From Daejeonella sp. JGW-45 (lineage in GTDB: Bacteria; Bacteroidota; Bacteroidia; Sphingobacteriales; Sphingobacteriaceae), in assembly GCF_029360805.1 (NCBI RefSeq), contig NZ_JARKNC010000001.1, positions 310,001 through 374,000 on the forward strand: a stretch of 64,000 bases of DNA. Direction: 5' to 3'. A program made the position numbers and the translations under genes. Numbering within the stretch: the first letter of the stretch is position 1; every line of letters begins with the position of its first letter. Below are positions 50,956 to 59,959 of this stretch, piece by piece. The notes below the pieces were generated by a model. That model was not told where the DNA came from. It was given only the letters and a program-made list of their open reading frames with translations, and ran no database searches.

Positions 50956-51645
50956 TTAAACTAAATAGAAGAAAGTAAATACGAATACCCAAACCAGGTC
51001 AACAAAGTGCCAGTAAAGGCCGACCTTCTCAACCATCAGGTAACTGCCGCTCCGCTCAAACACTCCGGCTACAACCATCGACGTTATAATAATATTAATG
51101 ATAAGGCCGGTAAATACGTGAAAGCCGTGGAAACCGGTTATTGTAAAGAACAAGTTAGAAAACTGTAATGCACCTATCGTGTCAGTTCCTGTGTAGGAAG
51201 CAGGGAAACTTCCCCACCAGTAACCTTCGTGGTGTAAGTGAGACCACTCTAAAGCCTGGCAGCCCAAGAACATTGCACCGCCTATAATAGTCGCGATCAT
51301 CCACCACACAACTTCTTTCTTTGAATTACGGTGCCCGGCTTCCACGGCAAGCACCATGGTTACAGAGCTCATAATCAGAATGAAAGTCATTATACCAACA
51401 AATACCAAAGGGAATCCGTGATCTGCCAAACCTGGAATCGACTGGAATACCACGTCGGGATCCGGCCAGGACAATTTGCTAAAACGCATTGCTCCGTAGT
51501 AGATCAGGAACGCTGAAAAGGTGAACGCATCTGACAAAAGGAAAAACCACATCATTAGTTTTCCATATTCTACAGCAAAAGGCGACTTTCCGCCGCTCCA
51601 TGCGCCAGTTTTTATTTCATCAAGTTTTGATACAGTAGTACTCAT
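50956..51645 (-). CDS. Heme-copper oxidase subunit III
   Basis: 229 residues, about five to seven helices, with the subunit III signatures MWFFLLSDAFTFSAFLIYYG at the N-terminus and TGFHGFHVFTGL plus WHFVDLVWVFVFTFFYL at the C-terminus. It is the longer of two adjacent subunit III-like genes. With the neighbouring 191-residue gene it may form a two-part subunit III of the caa3-type oxidase. Confidence 0.92.
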   Translation of the reverse strand: MSTTVSKLDEIKTGAWSGGKSPFAVEYGKLMMWFFLLSDAFTFSAFLIYYGAMRFSKLSWPDPDVVFQSIPGLADHGFPLVFVGIMTFILIMSSVTMVLAVEAGHRNSKKEVVWWMIATIIGGAMFLGCQALEWSHLHHEGYWWGSFPASYTGTDTIGALQFSNLFFTITGFHGFHVFTGLIINIIITSMVVAGVFERSGSYLMVEKVGLYWHFVDLVWVFVFTFFYLV

Positions 51646-51669
51646 TTAGACAGTGGTATAGTAGTTTGT

Positions 51670-52245
51670 TTATTGATTCAAAAGTAAGAAAACATATAGA
51701 TAAATCCATAGGATATCTATAAAATGCCAAAAAAGAGAGGTCACCTCAATCCGGAATAAATTACGCACCTGCGGGATGTTACGCATTTTTCCGATAAGCG
51801 AATAAAGCAGCATCAGGATCCCCCCGAAGATGTGCAATAGATGCGCGCCTGTGAATACATATATGAACGATTGGGACGCATTATAATTCACGAAAAAAGC
51901 TCCGGCATCTGTCAGAACCATCCAGGCGCTGTACTGGCTAAAAAAGAACGCGATGCCCAGCAGGATAGTTAATATCGTGTATAGTTTCTGCTTCCAAAAT
52001 TCAAGTTTTTTGGCCGACAGATAGGCCATATGCATTGTGATACTGCTTATGATGATAATGACAGTACTGTAAATGAAAGCTTTGGGCAGCAGCACCTTAA
52101 TACCTCGCTCTGCATTGCCCTCTGTATAAACAATGAAACCACTGGTTAATGCAGCAAACATCATGAATGAGGAAATTATAAAAAGCCACATCAGGAACTT
52201 TCTTGCCTTAAAGCTTTGCATATCTTCTACTGGTAACTGATCCAT
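51670..52245 (-). CDS. Second, shorter heme-copper oxidase subunit III
   Basis: 191 residues with five helices and subunit III motifs (FLMWLFIISSFMMFAALTSGF, FTGAHLLHIFGGILML, TSLFWHFIDILWIYLYVFLLL given as separate stretches). It ends 24 bp before the longer subunit III gene. Paired subunit III genes in this order are usual in Bacteroidota. It starts 1 nt after the cyoE stop, indicating one transcript. Confidence 0.9.
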   Translation of the reverse strand: MDQLPVEDMQSFKARKFLMWLFIISSFMMFAALTSGFIVYTEGNAERGIKVLLPKAFIYSTVIIIISSITMHMAYLSAKKLEFWKQKLYTILTILLGIAFFFSQYSAWMVLTDAGAFFVNYNASQSFIYVFTGAHLLHIFGGILMLLYSLIGKMRNIPQVRNLFRIEVTSLFWHFIDILWIYLYVFLLLNQ

Positions 52246-52246
52246 A

Positions 52247-53134
52247 TTACTTTGCTATAAAGTCAAACAAAAGGGTTAATTGAAGCAGGGGCAGGTAAAA
52301 AAACGATGTATACATTAGTTTCTTTGCTGACGGAACATCCTGCCTGAGAAAAAGTTGAACTGCCTGCCAGAAAAAATATATTCCGGCGACGAGAGCAACT
52401 ATACCGTAAATATTACCGCCAAAGGCCTGACCGGACGGCATCAGGTACACAGTAGGCATAAGGCTTACGGGAATTAAAATAAGAGTTGACAAAAGGGTAA
52501 TAAAAGCACTGGTCTTATCCTGCTTTGTAGTAGGCAGCAAACGGAAACCCGCGCGTTTATAATCATCATCCAGTACCCACGCAATAGCCCAAAAATGCGG
52601 GAACTGCCAGACAAACTGGATCAGGAAAAGTATCACCGGCACCCAGGAGATCTGGGGCTCATGAAACGCCGCGAAATATCCGATCAGCGGCGGCAGCGCT
52701 CCGGGGAATGCGCCTATAAATACGGCGATCGGCGACCTGCGTTTCATGGGAGTATAAACAAAGGCGTACAGGAATATCGAAAAAACAGAGAGTACACCGG
52801 TCGGAAAATTGAGCTGTAATAAGAGATATGTTCCGCTTATACCCATAATCAAGCTCATAACAAGCGCCTGTCCGGTGGTCATGTCCCCGGAAGGTATTGG
52901 CCTGTCCATAGTTCGCCTCATCAGCTTATCGAGGTCTTTCTCAATGATCTCGTTAAACCCGTTAGCAGCTCCAGTGACCAGGAACCCTCCGACCGTAAGG
53001 ATCATCCAGTTAAACCAGTTTATATGATGCTGCATCATGCTCCCCATCAAAAAACATATAGATGCCGAGAATACCACGGTTAGTGTTAACCGCAACTTGA
53101 CCAGCTTCTTAAAATCGGAGATGAATTTCCTCAC
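52247..53134 (-). CDS. cyoE: Protoheme IX farnesyltransferase (heme O synthase)
   Basis: 295 residues, UbiA superfamily, about nine helices. It farnesylates heme b to heme o, the precursor of heme a. The first motif reads NGFNEIIEKDLDKLMRRTMDRP, with the conserved R-T-x2-RP end. The second is in WAIAWVLDDDYKRAGFRLLP. It stands 7 bp after ctaA, so both steps of heme A synthesis are made from one mRNA with the oxidase. Confidence 0.96.
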   Translation of the reverse strand: MRKFISDFKKLVKLRLTLTVVFSASICFLMGSMMQHHINWFNWMILTVGGFLVTGAANGFNEIIEKDLDKLMRRTMDRPIPSGDMTTGQALVMSLIMGISGTYLLLQLNFPTGVLSVFSIFLYAFVYTPMKRRSPIAVFIGAFPGALPPLIGYFAAFHEPQISWVPVILFLIQFVWQFPHFWAIAWVLDDDYKRAGFRLLPTTKQDKTSAFITLLSTLILIPVSLMPTVYLMPSGQAFGGNIYGIVALVAGIYFFWQAVQLFLRQDVPSAKKLMYTSFFYLPLLQLTLLFDFIAK

Positions 53135-53141
53135 TCTATAG

Positions 53142-54203
53142 TTAGTTAAGTATTTCCAGCCTGCTTTTTTTCAATAACAGGAGGAGATAAAATTGCGCAC
53201 CAAAAACCAGAGTTGCCAGTAAAATATGTGCGGCTTGAGCAAATGGTGGCAATCCCATGTAGGAAAGTACCAAGCCGGTGATTATCTGCACCACAATCAG
53301 CAAAAGTACGTATGATATATATTTATACTGGTATCCGCCAACGGGATATCTCTTTCTAATCGCTATAAATGATAATACGTTTACAATTATCACCAGAATA
53401 GCCAGGTCACGGTGATACACGAACTTTTCGCCAACCTGAGAAACCCACTCCGAACGGTTAAGTTCCGCATAGGTTGAAGATATCGCATCGATCTGTTCAC
53501 GCACTTCAGTTCCTATGGTGATCTGTATTAACGTAAGGACCAAACCGGCGTATAATAGCGGCATAACCCATCGTGGGCTGATATCGGTAAGAACACTTTT
53601 GTCTCTCAGCGCACGTGCCTCATAGTAAGTATAGATCGAAATGGCCAGTATAGCCACCGCAATCAGCATGTGAACTGTCACTACCCATGCCAGGAGATTG
53701 GTAGATACTACAATCGACCCGAGCCAGCCCTGGAAAGCTACCAGGAACAAATTAAAAAGGCTCCAGTAAAATATCCGGCTTCGTGATTTTAAATAAGTAA
53801 TGGATGCAATCACACACCCGATAAGAAAGATCCCTACCAGCGCTCCCAAGAGCCTGTTAATATACTCCGTCCACGTTTTTTCAGCTTTAAACTCGTCGGG
53901 CTCCAATATGCTCTTGTCGGTCCTTATCCTATAAGCCAGCTCGCCGTAACCCAACAGATCCAATGTCTTGGCAAAGCGTTCATTCTTCTGAACCCGCTGT
54001 TCAACATATTTTTGCTCATAGCCTTCTGGTAATTGCGAGATGTGTGTCGGTGGTATGTACTGATCGAAACATTTGGGCCAATCGGGACAACCCATGCCAG
54101 ATCCGGTGCTGCGAACAACACCACCCGCTAGTATAAGCAAAAAAAGAGCTATTACGGATATATAATTGATAATCAGGAATCTCTTCTCACTTGAAGGATA
54201 CAT
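53142..54203 (-). CDS. ctaA: Heme A synthase (COX15/CtaA)
   Basis: 353 residues with eight helices in two related four-helix halves; oxidises the C8 methyl of heme o to a formyl. Signatures include GGVVRSTGSGMGCPDWPKCF with its paired Cys, EYINRLLGALVG, TVHMLIAVAILA, VYHRDLAIL and AHILLATLVFGA, giving the expected His ligands. A long exported loop (about 45-105) is typical. It lies after ctaD across a 106-bp spacer. Confidence 0.95.
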   Translation of the reverse strand: MYPSSEKRFLIINYISVIALFLLILAGGVVRSTGSGMGCPDWPKCFDQYIPPTHISQLPEGYEQKYVEQRVQKNERFAKTLDLLGYGELAYRIRTDKSILEPDEFKAEKTWTEYINRLLGALVGIFLIGCVIASITYLKSRSRIFYWSLFNLFLVAFQGWLGSIVVSTNLLAWVVTVHMLIAVAILAISIYTYYEARALRDKSVLTDISPRWVMPLLYAGLVLTLIQITIGTEVREQIDAISSTYAELNRSEWVSQVGEKFVYHRDLAILVIIVNVLSFIAIRKRYPVGGYQYKYISYVLLLIVVQIITGLVLSYMGLPPFAQAAHILLATLVFGAQFYLLLLLKKSRLEILN

Positions 54204-54263
54204 TTCGGTATTAAAAAAGCCCTTTCGGACAGTTTACAGAAAGAAGAGAAGATGATACTTCTG

Positions 54264-54288
54264 CTGACCGACCGCAAGCCGCGGTCAG
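54264..54288 (-). terminator. Hairpin between ctaD and ctaA
   Basis: CTGACCG (54264-54270) and CGGTCAG (54282-54288) form a 7-bp stem with a GC-rich loop. About 65 nt further on the minus strand a small GTCC-GAAA-GGGC stem is followed by TTTTTT. Together they could attenuate transcription from ctaD into ctaA, lowering heme-synthesis enzyme levels relative to the oxidase. Confidence 0.4.
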
Positions 54289-54309
54289 TCAACAGAATAT
54301 CCTTTCTTG

Positions 54310-56220
54310 CTACTTAATTTCCTCAGCAGCATGGCCTTTTGAGGCATGCTTTCTGTTCCATTCTTCCTGGATCAGTTCAGCCTCAGGATTATCTTCGAAA
54401 TCATGCTGAAGGTTAGAACTCATTGTTTCAGAGAATGGTACAGTTTGAGGGATAAAATCTTGGTGATGACCAGGTTTGCTGTAATCGTATGGCCAGCGAT
54501 AAACTGAAGGAATCTCTCCCGGCCAGTTACCATGCAGGTGCTCAACAGGTGCGGTCCACTCCAGGGTATTTGAATCCCAGGGATTCTGCGGTGCTTTCTT
54601 ACCATAAAATATGGAGTAGAAGAAGTTCCATAAGAACGCCACTTGAGCAAGAGCTGCAATAATTGCTGCCCATGTGATGAAAACGTTCACCGTTAACCAC
54701 TCCTGCATAAATGCAAACTCGGTAAATGCGTAATAACGACGCGGCACCCCGTCAATACCCATGAAGTGCATTGGGAAGAAAACCAGGTAAGCACCGATGA
54801 ATGTTAGCCAGAAGTGTATGTAACCAAGCCTCTCATCCATCATACGTCCAAACATCTTAGGATACCAGTGGTAAACACCGCAAAGCATACCGAAGATCGC
54901 TGCTGCTCCCATTACAAGATGGAAGTGGGCGACTACGAAATAGGTATCATGAAGATTAATATCCAGAGCTGCATTACCTAAGAATATACCGGTAAGTCCT
55001 CCAGAGATAAAGAACGATACAAGTCCTACAGCGAAAAGCATCGCCGGGGTAAATCTCAGGTTACCTCTCCAGATCGTTGCCAGGTAGTTAAATGTCTTCA
55101 CCGCAGAAGGTACCGCAATGATCAGCGTAGTGATCATAAACACTCCTCCAAGGAATGGGTTCATACCGGTAACGAACATATGGTGACCCCAAACTATAAA
55201 CGATAAAACCGTGATACCAATTAGTGAATAAACCATCGCATGGTACCCAAAGATCGGCTTACGTGAATTTGTAGCGATTACTTCCGAGGTTATACCTAGG
55301 GCAGGCATGATTACGATGTATACTTCCGGGTGACCAAGGAACCAGAACAAGTGCTGCCAAAGTACCGGGCTACCACCCTGGTTAGGCAATATCTGACCAG
55401 CAACAACGATGTCTGATAAATAGAAACTTGTACCGAAACTGCGGTCAAATATCAGAAGGACTACCGCCGATACAAGTACCGGAAACGATAGAACACCAAC
55501 AATAGCAGTCAGTAAAAACGCCCAGATAGTAAGAGGCATTTTCCACATATCCATACCCCTGGTGCGCATATTTAGAACGGTAGAAATATAGTTCAGGGCT
55601 CCAATCAAAGAAGAAGCGATAAAGGCAACCATACTTATAAGCCATAAGGTCATACCGGTGCCCGACCCGCTAATGGCCTTGGGCAGTGCAGATAAAGGCG
55701 GATAAACTGTCCATCCGGCACTGGCTGGTCCGCTCTCCACAAAGAATGAAGCCATCATGATGCAACATGCAGTGAAAAATAACCAGTACGAAAGCATATT
55801 CAGGAATGGCGACGCCATATCCCTTGCTCCCAGTTGCAAAGGAATCAAAAGGTTACTGAAAGTACCACTTAATCCGGCCGTTAATACAAAGAACACCATC
55901 ATAGTACCATGTATGGTAACCAAAGCCAGATAAAAATCAGGCTTTATCCTGCCGCCCTCAGCCCACTTGCTGCCCAGGAAAGTCTCCAATAAAGGAAAAC
56001 TTTTATCAGGCCAGGCCAGCTGTAACCGGAACAAGATCGAAAGTATCATTGCAATAACAGCCATAATGATCCCTGTGATCAGGAACTGCTTTGCGATCAT
56101 TTTATGATCCTGGCTAAAGATATATTTAGTAATAAACGTCTCTTTATGATGTCCGTGATCATGACCGTGATCATCGTGGTGGTGAAGTACGGCTGTATCG
56201 TGTATTGCTGTGCTTGCCAT
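54310..56220 (-). CDS. ctaD: Cytochrome c oxidase subunit I
   Basis: 636 residues, twelve core helices, the catalytic subunit with heme a and the heme a3/CuB site. The CuB His and cross-linked Tyr lie in GHPEVYIVIMP (A-family type), followed by WGHHMFVTGMNP and DTYFVVAHFHLVMGA with the remaining His ligands. The N-terminus is His/Asp-rich (HHHDDHGHDHGHHKE), perhaps metal-binding. It starts 2 nt after ctaC. Confidence 0.97.
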   Translation of the reverse strand: MASTAIHDTAVLHHHDDHGHDHGHHKETFITKYIFSQDHKMIAKQFLITGIIMAVIAMILSILFRLQLAWPDKSFPLLETFLGSKWAEGGRIKPDFYLALVTIHGTMMVFFVLTAGLSGTFSNLLIPLQLGARDMASPFLNMLSYWLFFTACCIMMASFFVESGPASAGWTVYPPLSALPKAISGSGTGMTLWLISMVAFIASSLIGALNYISTVLNMRTRGMDMWKMPLTIWAFLLTAIVGVLSFPVLVSAVVLLIFDRSFGTSFYLSDIVVAGQILPNQGGSPVLWQHLFWFLGHPEVYIVIMPALGITSEVIATNSRKPIFGYHAMVYSLIGITVLSFIVWGHHMFVTGMNPFLGGVFMITTLIIAVPSAVKTFNYLATIWRGNLRFTPAMLFAVGLVSFFISGGLTGIFLGNAALDINLHDTYFVVAHFHLVMGAAAIFGMLCGVYHWYPKMFGRMMDERLGYIHFWLTFIGAYLVFFPMHFMGIDGVPRRYYAFTEFAFMQEWLTVNVFITWAAIIAALAQVAFLWNFFYSIFYGKKAPQNPWDSNTLEWTAPVEHLHGNWPGEIPSVYRWPYDYSKPGHHQDFIPQTVPFSETMSSNLQHDFEDNPEAELIQEEWNRKHASKGHAAEEIK

Positions 56221-56222
56221 AA

Positions 56223-57557
56223 TTATTTGGTGGTTGTATTAGTATTATTTAACGCAATTTTATTATTCTCATCTGCATTCTTTTGTTCAGCTAGCTGAAG
56301 CTCCTTCTTTACATCGTCATTGTAGTAAAGCGGCAGCTTTGCTGTCCATGCTGCATATTCCTCCTCAGACACTACAACAACCTTAGCCTGCATGTTATAA
56401 TGCCCGGCCCCGCAGATCTTTGCACAAAGTAGCACGTAGTCGTATGCCGGGTCATTACGCTTCTCCCTCATTTGCGCCGTTGTGAGACGTGGAGTGAACT
56501 GGAAATATGTAGGCATTCCCGGTACGGCGTTTATCTGAACTCTGAAATCAGGCAGGTAGAAACTATGCAGAATATCTTTTGAACCAATGGTGAACCGAAC
56601 CGGCTTACCAACCGGGATAACGATCTCGCTTGCCAGCTGATCATCCCAGCTTTTTTGATCGGTAAAATCTATACCCAATCCATTCGTTGGAGTAGTAAGC
56701 TTGAAATTACGCTTCCCTATTGAATTATCCTGTCCTGCATAACGGAGGCTCCATTTAAACTGCTCCCCTACAACTTCAATATTAATTGCCTTTTTCTGAT
56801 CTTCTTCGGAAACATTGGTAATACTTCTCCAGGTAAAGAAACCAAGAAGTACCAGGATTGTCAGGGCGATAGCCGGAACGATTGTCCAGATCCGCTCAAG
56901 AGCATTATTATGCGGATAGAAAAATGCTTTCTTTTCTGCCGAACCCCTGTAAATATAAGAGAACCAAAATAAAGCTATGTGCGTAAGAATAAAAACGATA
57001 GTTGTGATGATCAAGGTGATATTGAACATAAAGTCGATATCGACTCCGTGCTCAGATGCCGACTCGTGTAAACTCATAGGCCCCTGAACCGAATATGACC
57101 AATAAACTCCATATAAGCCCACAACAAGGAAAACTATAAATAAGACTCCCTGGAATCTCCGTGAATCAAACTTAGCACCCTTTCTCCCCTGGATATCACG
57201 GCTAAGCTCATATACACCCATTACCTTGACTATCACTGCGTAAAACACGCATAGCAGGATGAATAATAAAAGATAATAAGCACCCGACTTATACGCGGCA
57301 GAATAATCCGCAACTTCCTCTACAGGCTGCATGTTCTTATATCTTGCAACAGTGTCAACCGCCGTGCTGATCAATGGCGCTGACGATGGTGAAACCACCT
57401 GAGATGCCGATGCGGCTGCCGTATCTTCCACTGCTGTGATTGAACTTACCATCGTATCCTGAGCCTGGGCTGAAACCGTACCGTTCGATACCGCAAGAGC
57501 GCATGCGATCAATACTGAAGCAGCAATCCTGATATTAAAAATTTCTCTTAACCTCAT
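56223..57557 (-). CDS. ctaC: Cytochrome c oxidase subunit II
   Basis: 444 residues. A signal-like N-terminus and an Ala/Ser/Val-rich segment precede several helices (about 92-116, 136-155, 178-204, 222-243). The C-terminal cupredoxin domain has a complete CuA site: His331, Cys378, Cys382, His386, Met389 (CAKICGAGHYNM). It is longer than usual because of additional N-terminal helices; no C-terminal cytochrome c domain is present. Confidence 0.96.
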   Translation of the reverse strand: MRLREIFNIRIAASVLIACALAVSNGTVSAQAQDTMVSSITAVEDTAAASASQVVSPSSAPLISTAVDTVARYKNMQPVEEVADYSAAYKSGAYYLLLFILLCVFYAVIVKVMGVYELSRDIQGRKGAKFDSRRFQGVLFIVFLVVGLYGVYWSYSVQGPMSLHESASEHGVDIDFMFNITLIITTIVFILTHIALFWFSYIYRGSAEKKAFFYPHNNALERIWTIVPAIALTILVLLGFFTWRSITNVSEEDQKKAINIEVVGEQFKWSLRYAGQDNSIGKRNFKLTTPTNGLGIDFTDQKSWDDQLASEIVIPVGKPVRFTIGSKDILHSFYLPDFRVQINAVPGMPTYFQFTPRLTTAQMREKRNDPAYDYVLLCAKICGAGHYNMQAKVVVVSEEEYAAWTAKLPLYYNDDVKKELQLAEQKNADENNKIALNNTNTTTK

Positions 57558-57599
57558 TTTATTCGTACTATGTTACCTTTTGCTATTAAGACTTCTCGT

Positions 57600-58826
57600 T
57601 TAAATTTGGTGGTGCAAGCTCTCATCAAGGAAAGGATGGTTGGTTGGAACCATTGACCGTTTGCTTAACTGATTGAGCGTAAGGAATGCAAATAAACCTG
57701 CAAATCCAATAGCAATACCTATTTCAATAATACCGAAACCACGTTCGGCTTCGACAGTTCCAGGCATGATCATCATATAATAATCCAGCCAGTGGCCGCA
57801 AAGCAGCATAATACATACAAACAGAAGTGTGTTTGTATGACGCTTTGAACCGCGGGCCATCAGGATCAGTATGGGAGCTACAAAGTTAATTATTATGTTA
57901 ACCCAAAACCAAGGCAGGTATTCAGGCTCCCATCTCTTGTAGAAGTATACCGTTTCTTCCGGCATGTTTGCGTAATAGATAAGCAAAAACTGAGCAAACC
58001 ATACATACGTCCAGAATATGGAGAAAGCAAAGATGAACTTACCAAGATCGTGCAGGTGATTTTCATTGACCCAAGACAGGTAGCCGCCCTTTTTAAGGAG
58101 GATAACAATCAATGTGATAACGCATAAACCGCTAACCCACATGGCTGCGAAATTATACCAGCCGAACATGGTAGAGAACCAGTGTGCCTCCAATGACATG
58201 ATCGTGTCGAAAGCCCATATAGGTGTAGTGAATCCAAAGATGATCAGGAATACCGCCGACCACTTGATGCTCTTATCGTAGAAAACCAAACCGCCCTGTT
58301 CTGCTTCCCGTTGCGCATATTTTGCAAATAGGTATGCAAAGAAACTGTAGGCTCCTAAAAACACAGCCAGGCGCGTTAAAAAGAAAGGTACATTCAGGTA
58401 CACTGCCTTATTCGCTATGATCATATCATAATTAGGACTATTCGGATCGGTTATGCCCTCAGCATGCCAGTGATGATATAAATTGTGTGTCGCCAAACCT
58501 GCAGCACAAACTACAAACAGAACAACAGAAGCAATAGGAAGAACCCGGGACATTGCCTGTGGTATCCTCAATAAACCAGTTGCCCAACCTGCCTGTGCAA
58601 CATATTGCAGGGCGATAAAGAATGTACCTGTAGCGCATACACATGCGAAGTAGTATGCCATCAGCAGCAAGTTTGCATAGGTGCGCTCAGCATGATCTGT
58701 TAAAAATCCGAATGCTATAGAAAGAACACCCACCACTATTGCTATAAGGGTCCAGGTTTTTAATTTGCCTGAAAAAATAAATTGTTCAGAAAAATTATGA
58801 GTATGAGTATGATTGTGATTTCCCAT
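57600..58826 (-). CDS. actF: Alternative complex III subunit ActF
   Basis: 408 residues with about ten helices, related to NrfD/PsrC and to ActC. ActF is a membrane subunit of the alternative complex III quinol:cytochrome c oxidoreductase. The His-rich N-terminus MGNHNHTHTHNF and the stretches AQRE and TFFIALQYVAQAGWATGLLRIP are typical. It sits between actE and ctaC, linking complex III and oxidase genes into one transcription unit, as expected for the ACIII-aa3 supercomplex. Confidence 0.9.
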   Translation of the reverse strand: MGNHNHTHTHNFSEQFIFSGKLKTWTLIAIVVGVLSIAFGFLTDHAERTYANLLLMAYYFACVCATGTFFIALQYVAQAGWATGLLRIPQAMSRVLPIASVVLFVVCAAGLATHNLYHHWHAEGITDPNSPNYDMIIANKAVYLNVPFFLTRLAVFLGAYSFFAYLFAKYAQREAEQGGLVFYDKSIKWSAVFLIIFGFTTPIWAFDTIMSLEAHWFSTMFGWYNFAAMWVSGLCVITLIVILLKKGGYLSWVNENHLHDLGKFIFAFSIFWTYVWFAQFLLIYYANMPEETVYFYKRWEPEYLPWFWVNIIINFVAPILILMARGSKRHTNTLLFVCIMLLCGHWLDYYMMIMPGTVEAERGFGIIEIGIAIGFAGLFAFLTLNQLSKRSMVPTNHPFLDESLHHQI

Positions 58827-58843
58827 CTGGTTTTAGCAATTGA

Positions 58844-59428
58844 CTATTGTAATTTTTGTAATTCGTGAACGTACATAACAATTTTCCACCGTTGCTCCGG
58901 CGTAAGCTGATACTTGTGCGGCCCCATAAGGTTAACACCATACGTAATGGTATGGTATATCTTTCCGTCGGTCAGATCCTTCATAGATCCTCCCCTGGAT
59001 GAATTTCCTGCAGAATAAGATGGTGGCGCAGGGAACTTGCCCATCTTAACTATAGAACCGTCACCCTTTCCTTCGTTCCCGTGACAGTGGGAACACATGT
59101 TAAGATAAAGCGTCTTTCCTTGCTCAAGGGTAGGAACAGTAACTGGCAGCGGATTAGTTAAACCTGTACTGGCAGCCTGGTATCCTTCAGGAGTGTTCGG
59201 AAATTCGTCTATCTTCTCAAAACCTACCGGCGTTGTTCCCGCAGGCGGAGTCTGAGCGGTTTTCCCGTCCTTGAAATTCTTATTTGGCTGATCGGGATTA
59301 TAAGCGATCGGATCATACATATTACGGGCGAACTCAATACCCGTGCTCCTGTTATTTGAACAGGAAGATATAACTGAAACCGAGGCCACAGTTAAAAAAG
59401 CGGTACAGATTGTCAGGACCTTATTCAT
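58844..59428 (-). CDS. actE: Alternative complex III cytochrome c subunit ActE
   Basis: About 194 residues from ATG 59428. Signal with lipobox VISSC gives a lipidated Cys23. The mono-heme cytochrome c domain has C112SHCH116 and a likely Met168 ligand (NLMGPHKYQL). It passes electrons from ActA/ActB toward the oxidase. The start overlaps the last 8 nt of actD; ATG 59437 three codons upstream is possible. Confidence 0.91.
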   Translation of the reverse strand: MNKVLTICTAFLTVASVSVISSCSNNRSTGIEFARNMYDPIAYNPDQPNKNFKDGKTAQTPPAGTTPVGFEKIDEFPNTPEGYQAASTGLTNPLPVTVPTLEQGKTLYLNMCSHCHGNEGKGDGSIVKMGKFPAPPSYSAGNSSRGGSMKDLTDGKIYHTITYGVNLMGPHKYQLTPEQRWKIVMYVHELQKLQ

Positions 59429-59957
59429 AACTAACATATTTTCTTTCGTTGTGCTTAACTTCAACAGCACCTGCTTCTTTTAAAATGTTGTCAATTTTAT
59501 CGTGATATGGATTCTCCTTGGCATCAATAGCAACTACAAACCGGTCGTTGGTAGCGCGAAGGTCCATTACTCTTGGCGCACGGCCCGGAGCAAGGTGATT
59601 AACAAAGAAATAAGTTCCAACCATACCGAATGCACAGAACAAAACGGTAAGCTCAAACATGATCGGCACGAAATCCGGGAATGCAAAGTGAGGCTTGCCA
59701 CCGATATTCATAGGCCAGTCGTAAACAAGCATATACCAGATCATAGTGATCGCGGTTATCGTTCCGGTCAGGCCGAAACAAAATGCCACCTTGCCCAAAC
59801 GCGAACGCTTAATTCCTAATTTATCTTCAATACCGTGGATAGGCATAGGGGTATACACGTCATAAATCTTAACGTTTCCTTCCTGTAACTTATCGATCCC
59901 ATGCATCAGGTCATCCGGATCTGCAAAATGACCTAAAATATATTTTATGTTACTCAT
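59421..59957 (-). CDS. actD: Alternative complex III subunit ActD (DUF3341)
   Basis: 178 residues with two transmembrane helices (about 58-78 and 97-119) in the DUF3341 pattern: an N-terminal cytoplasmic domain (ILGHFADPDDLMHGIDKL, YDVYTPMPIHGIEDKLG), the hairpin membrane part, and a C-terminal domain (RFVVAIDAKE). ActD stabilises the membrane arm of the complex. It starts 2 nt after the actC stop. Confidence 0.92.
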   Translation of the reverse strand: MSNIKYILGHFADPDDLMHGIDKLQEGNVKIYDVYTPMPIHGIEDKLGIKRSRLGKVAFCFGLTGTITAITMIWYMLVYDWPMNIGGKPHFAFPDFVPIMFELTVLFCAFGMVGTYFFVNHLAPGRAPRVMDLRATNDRFVVAIDAKENPYHDKIDNILKEAGAVEVKHNERKYVSYE

Positions 59958-59959
59958 CT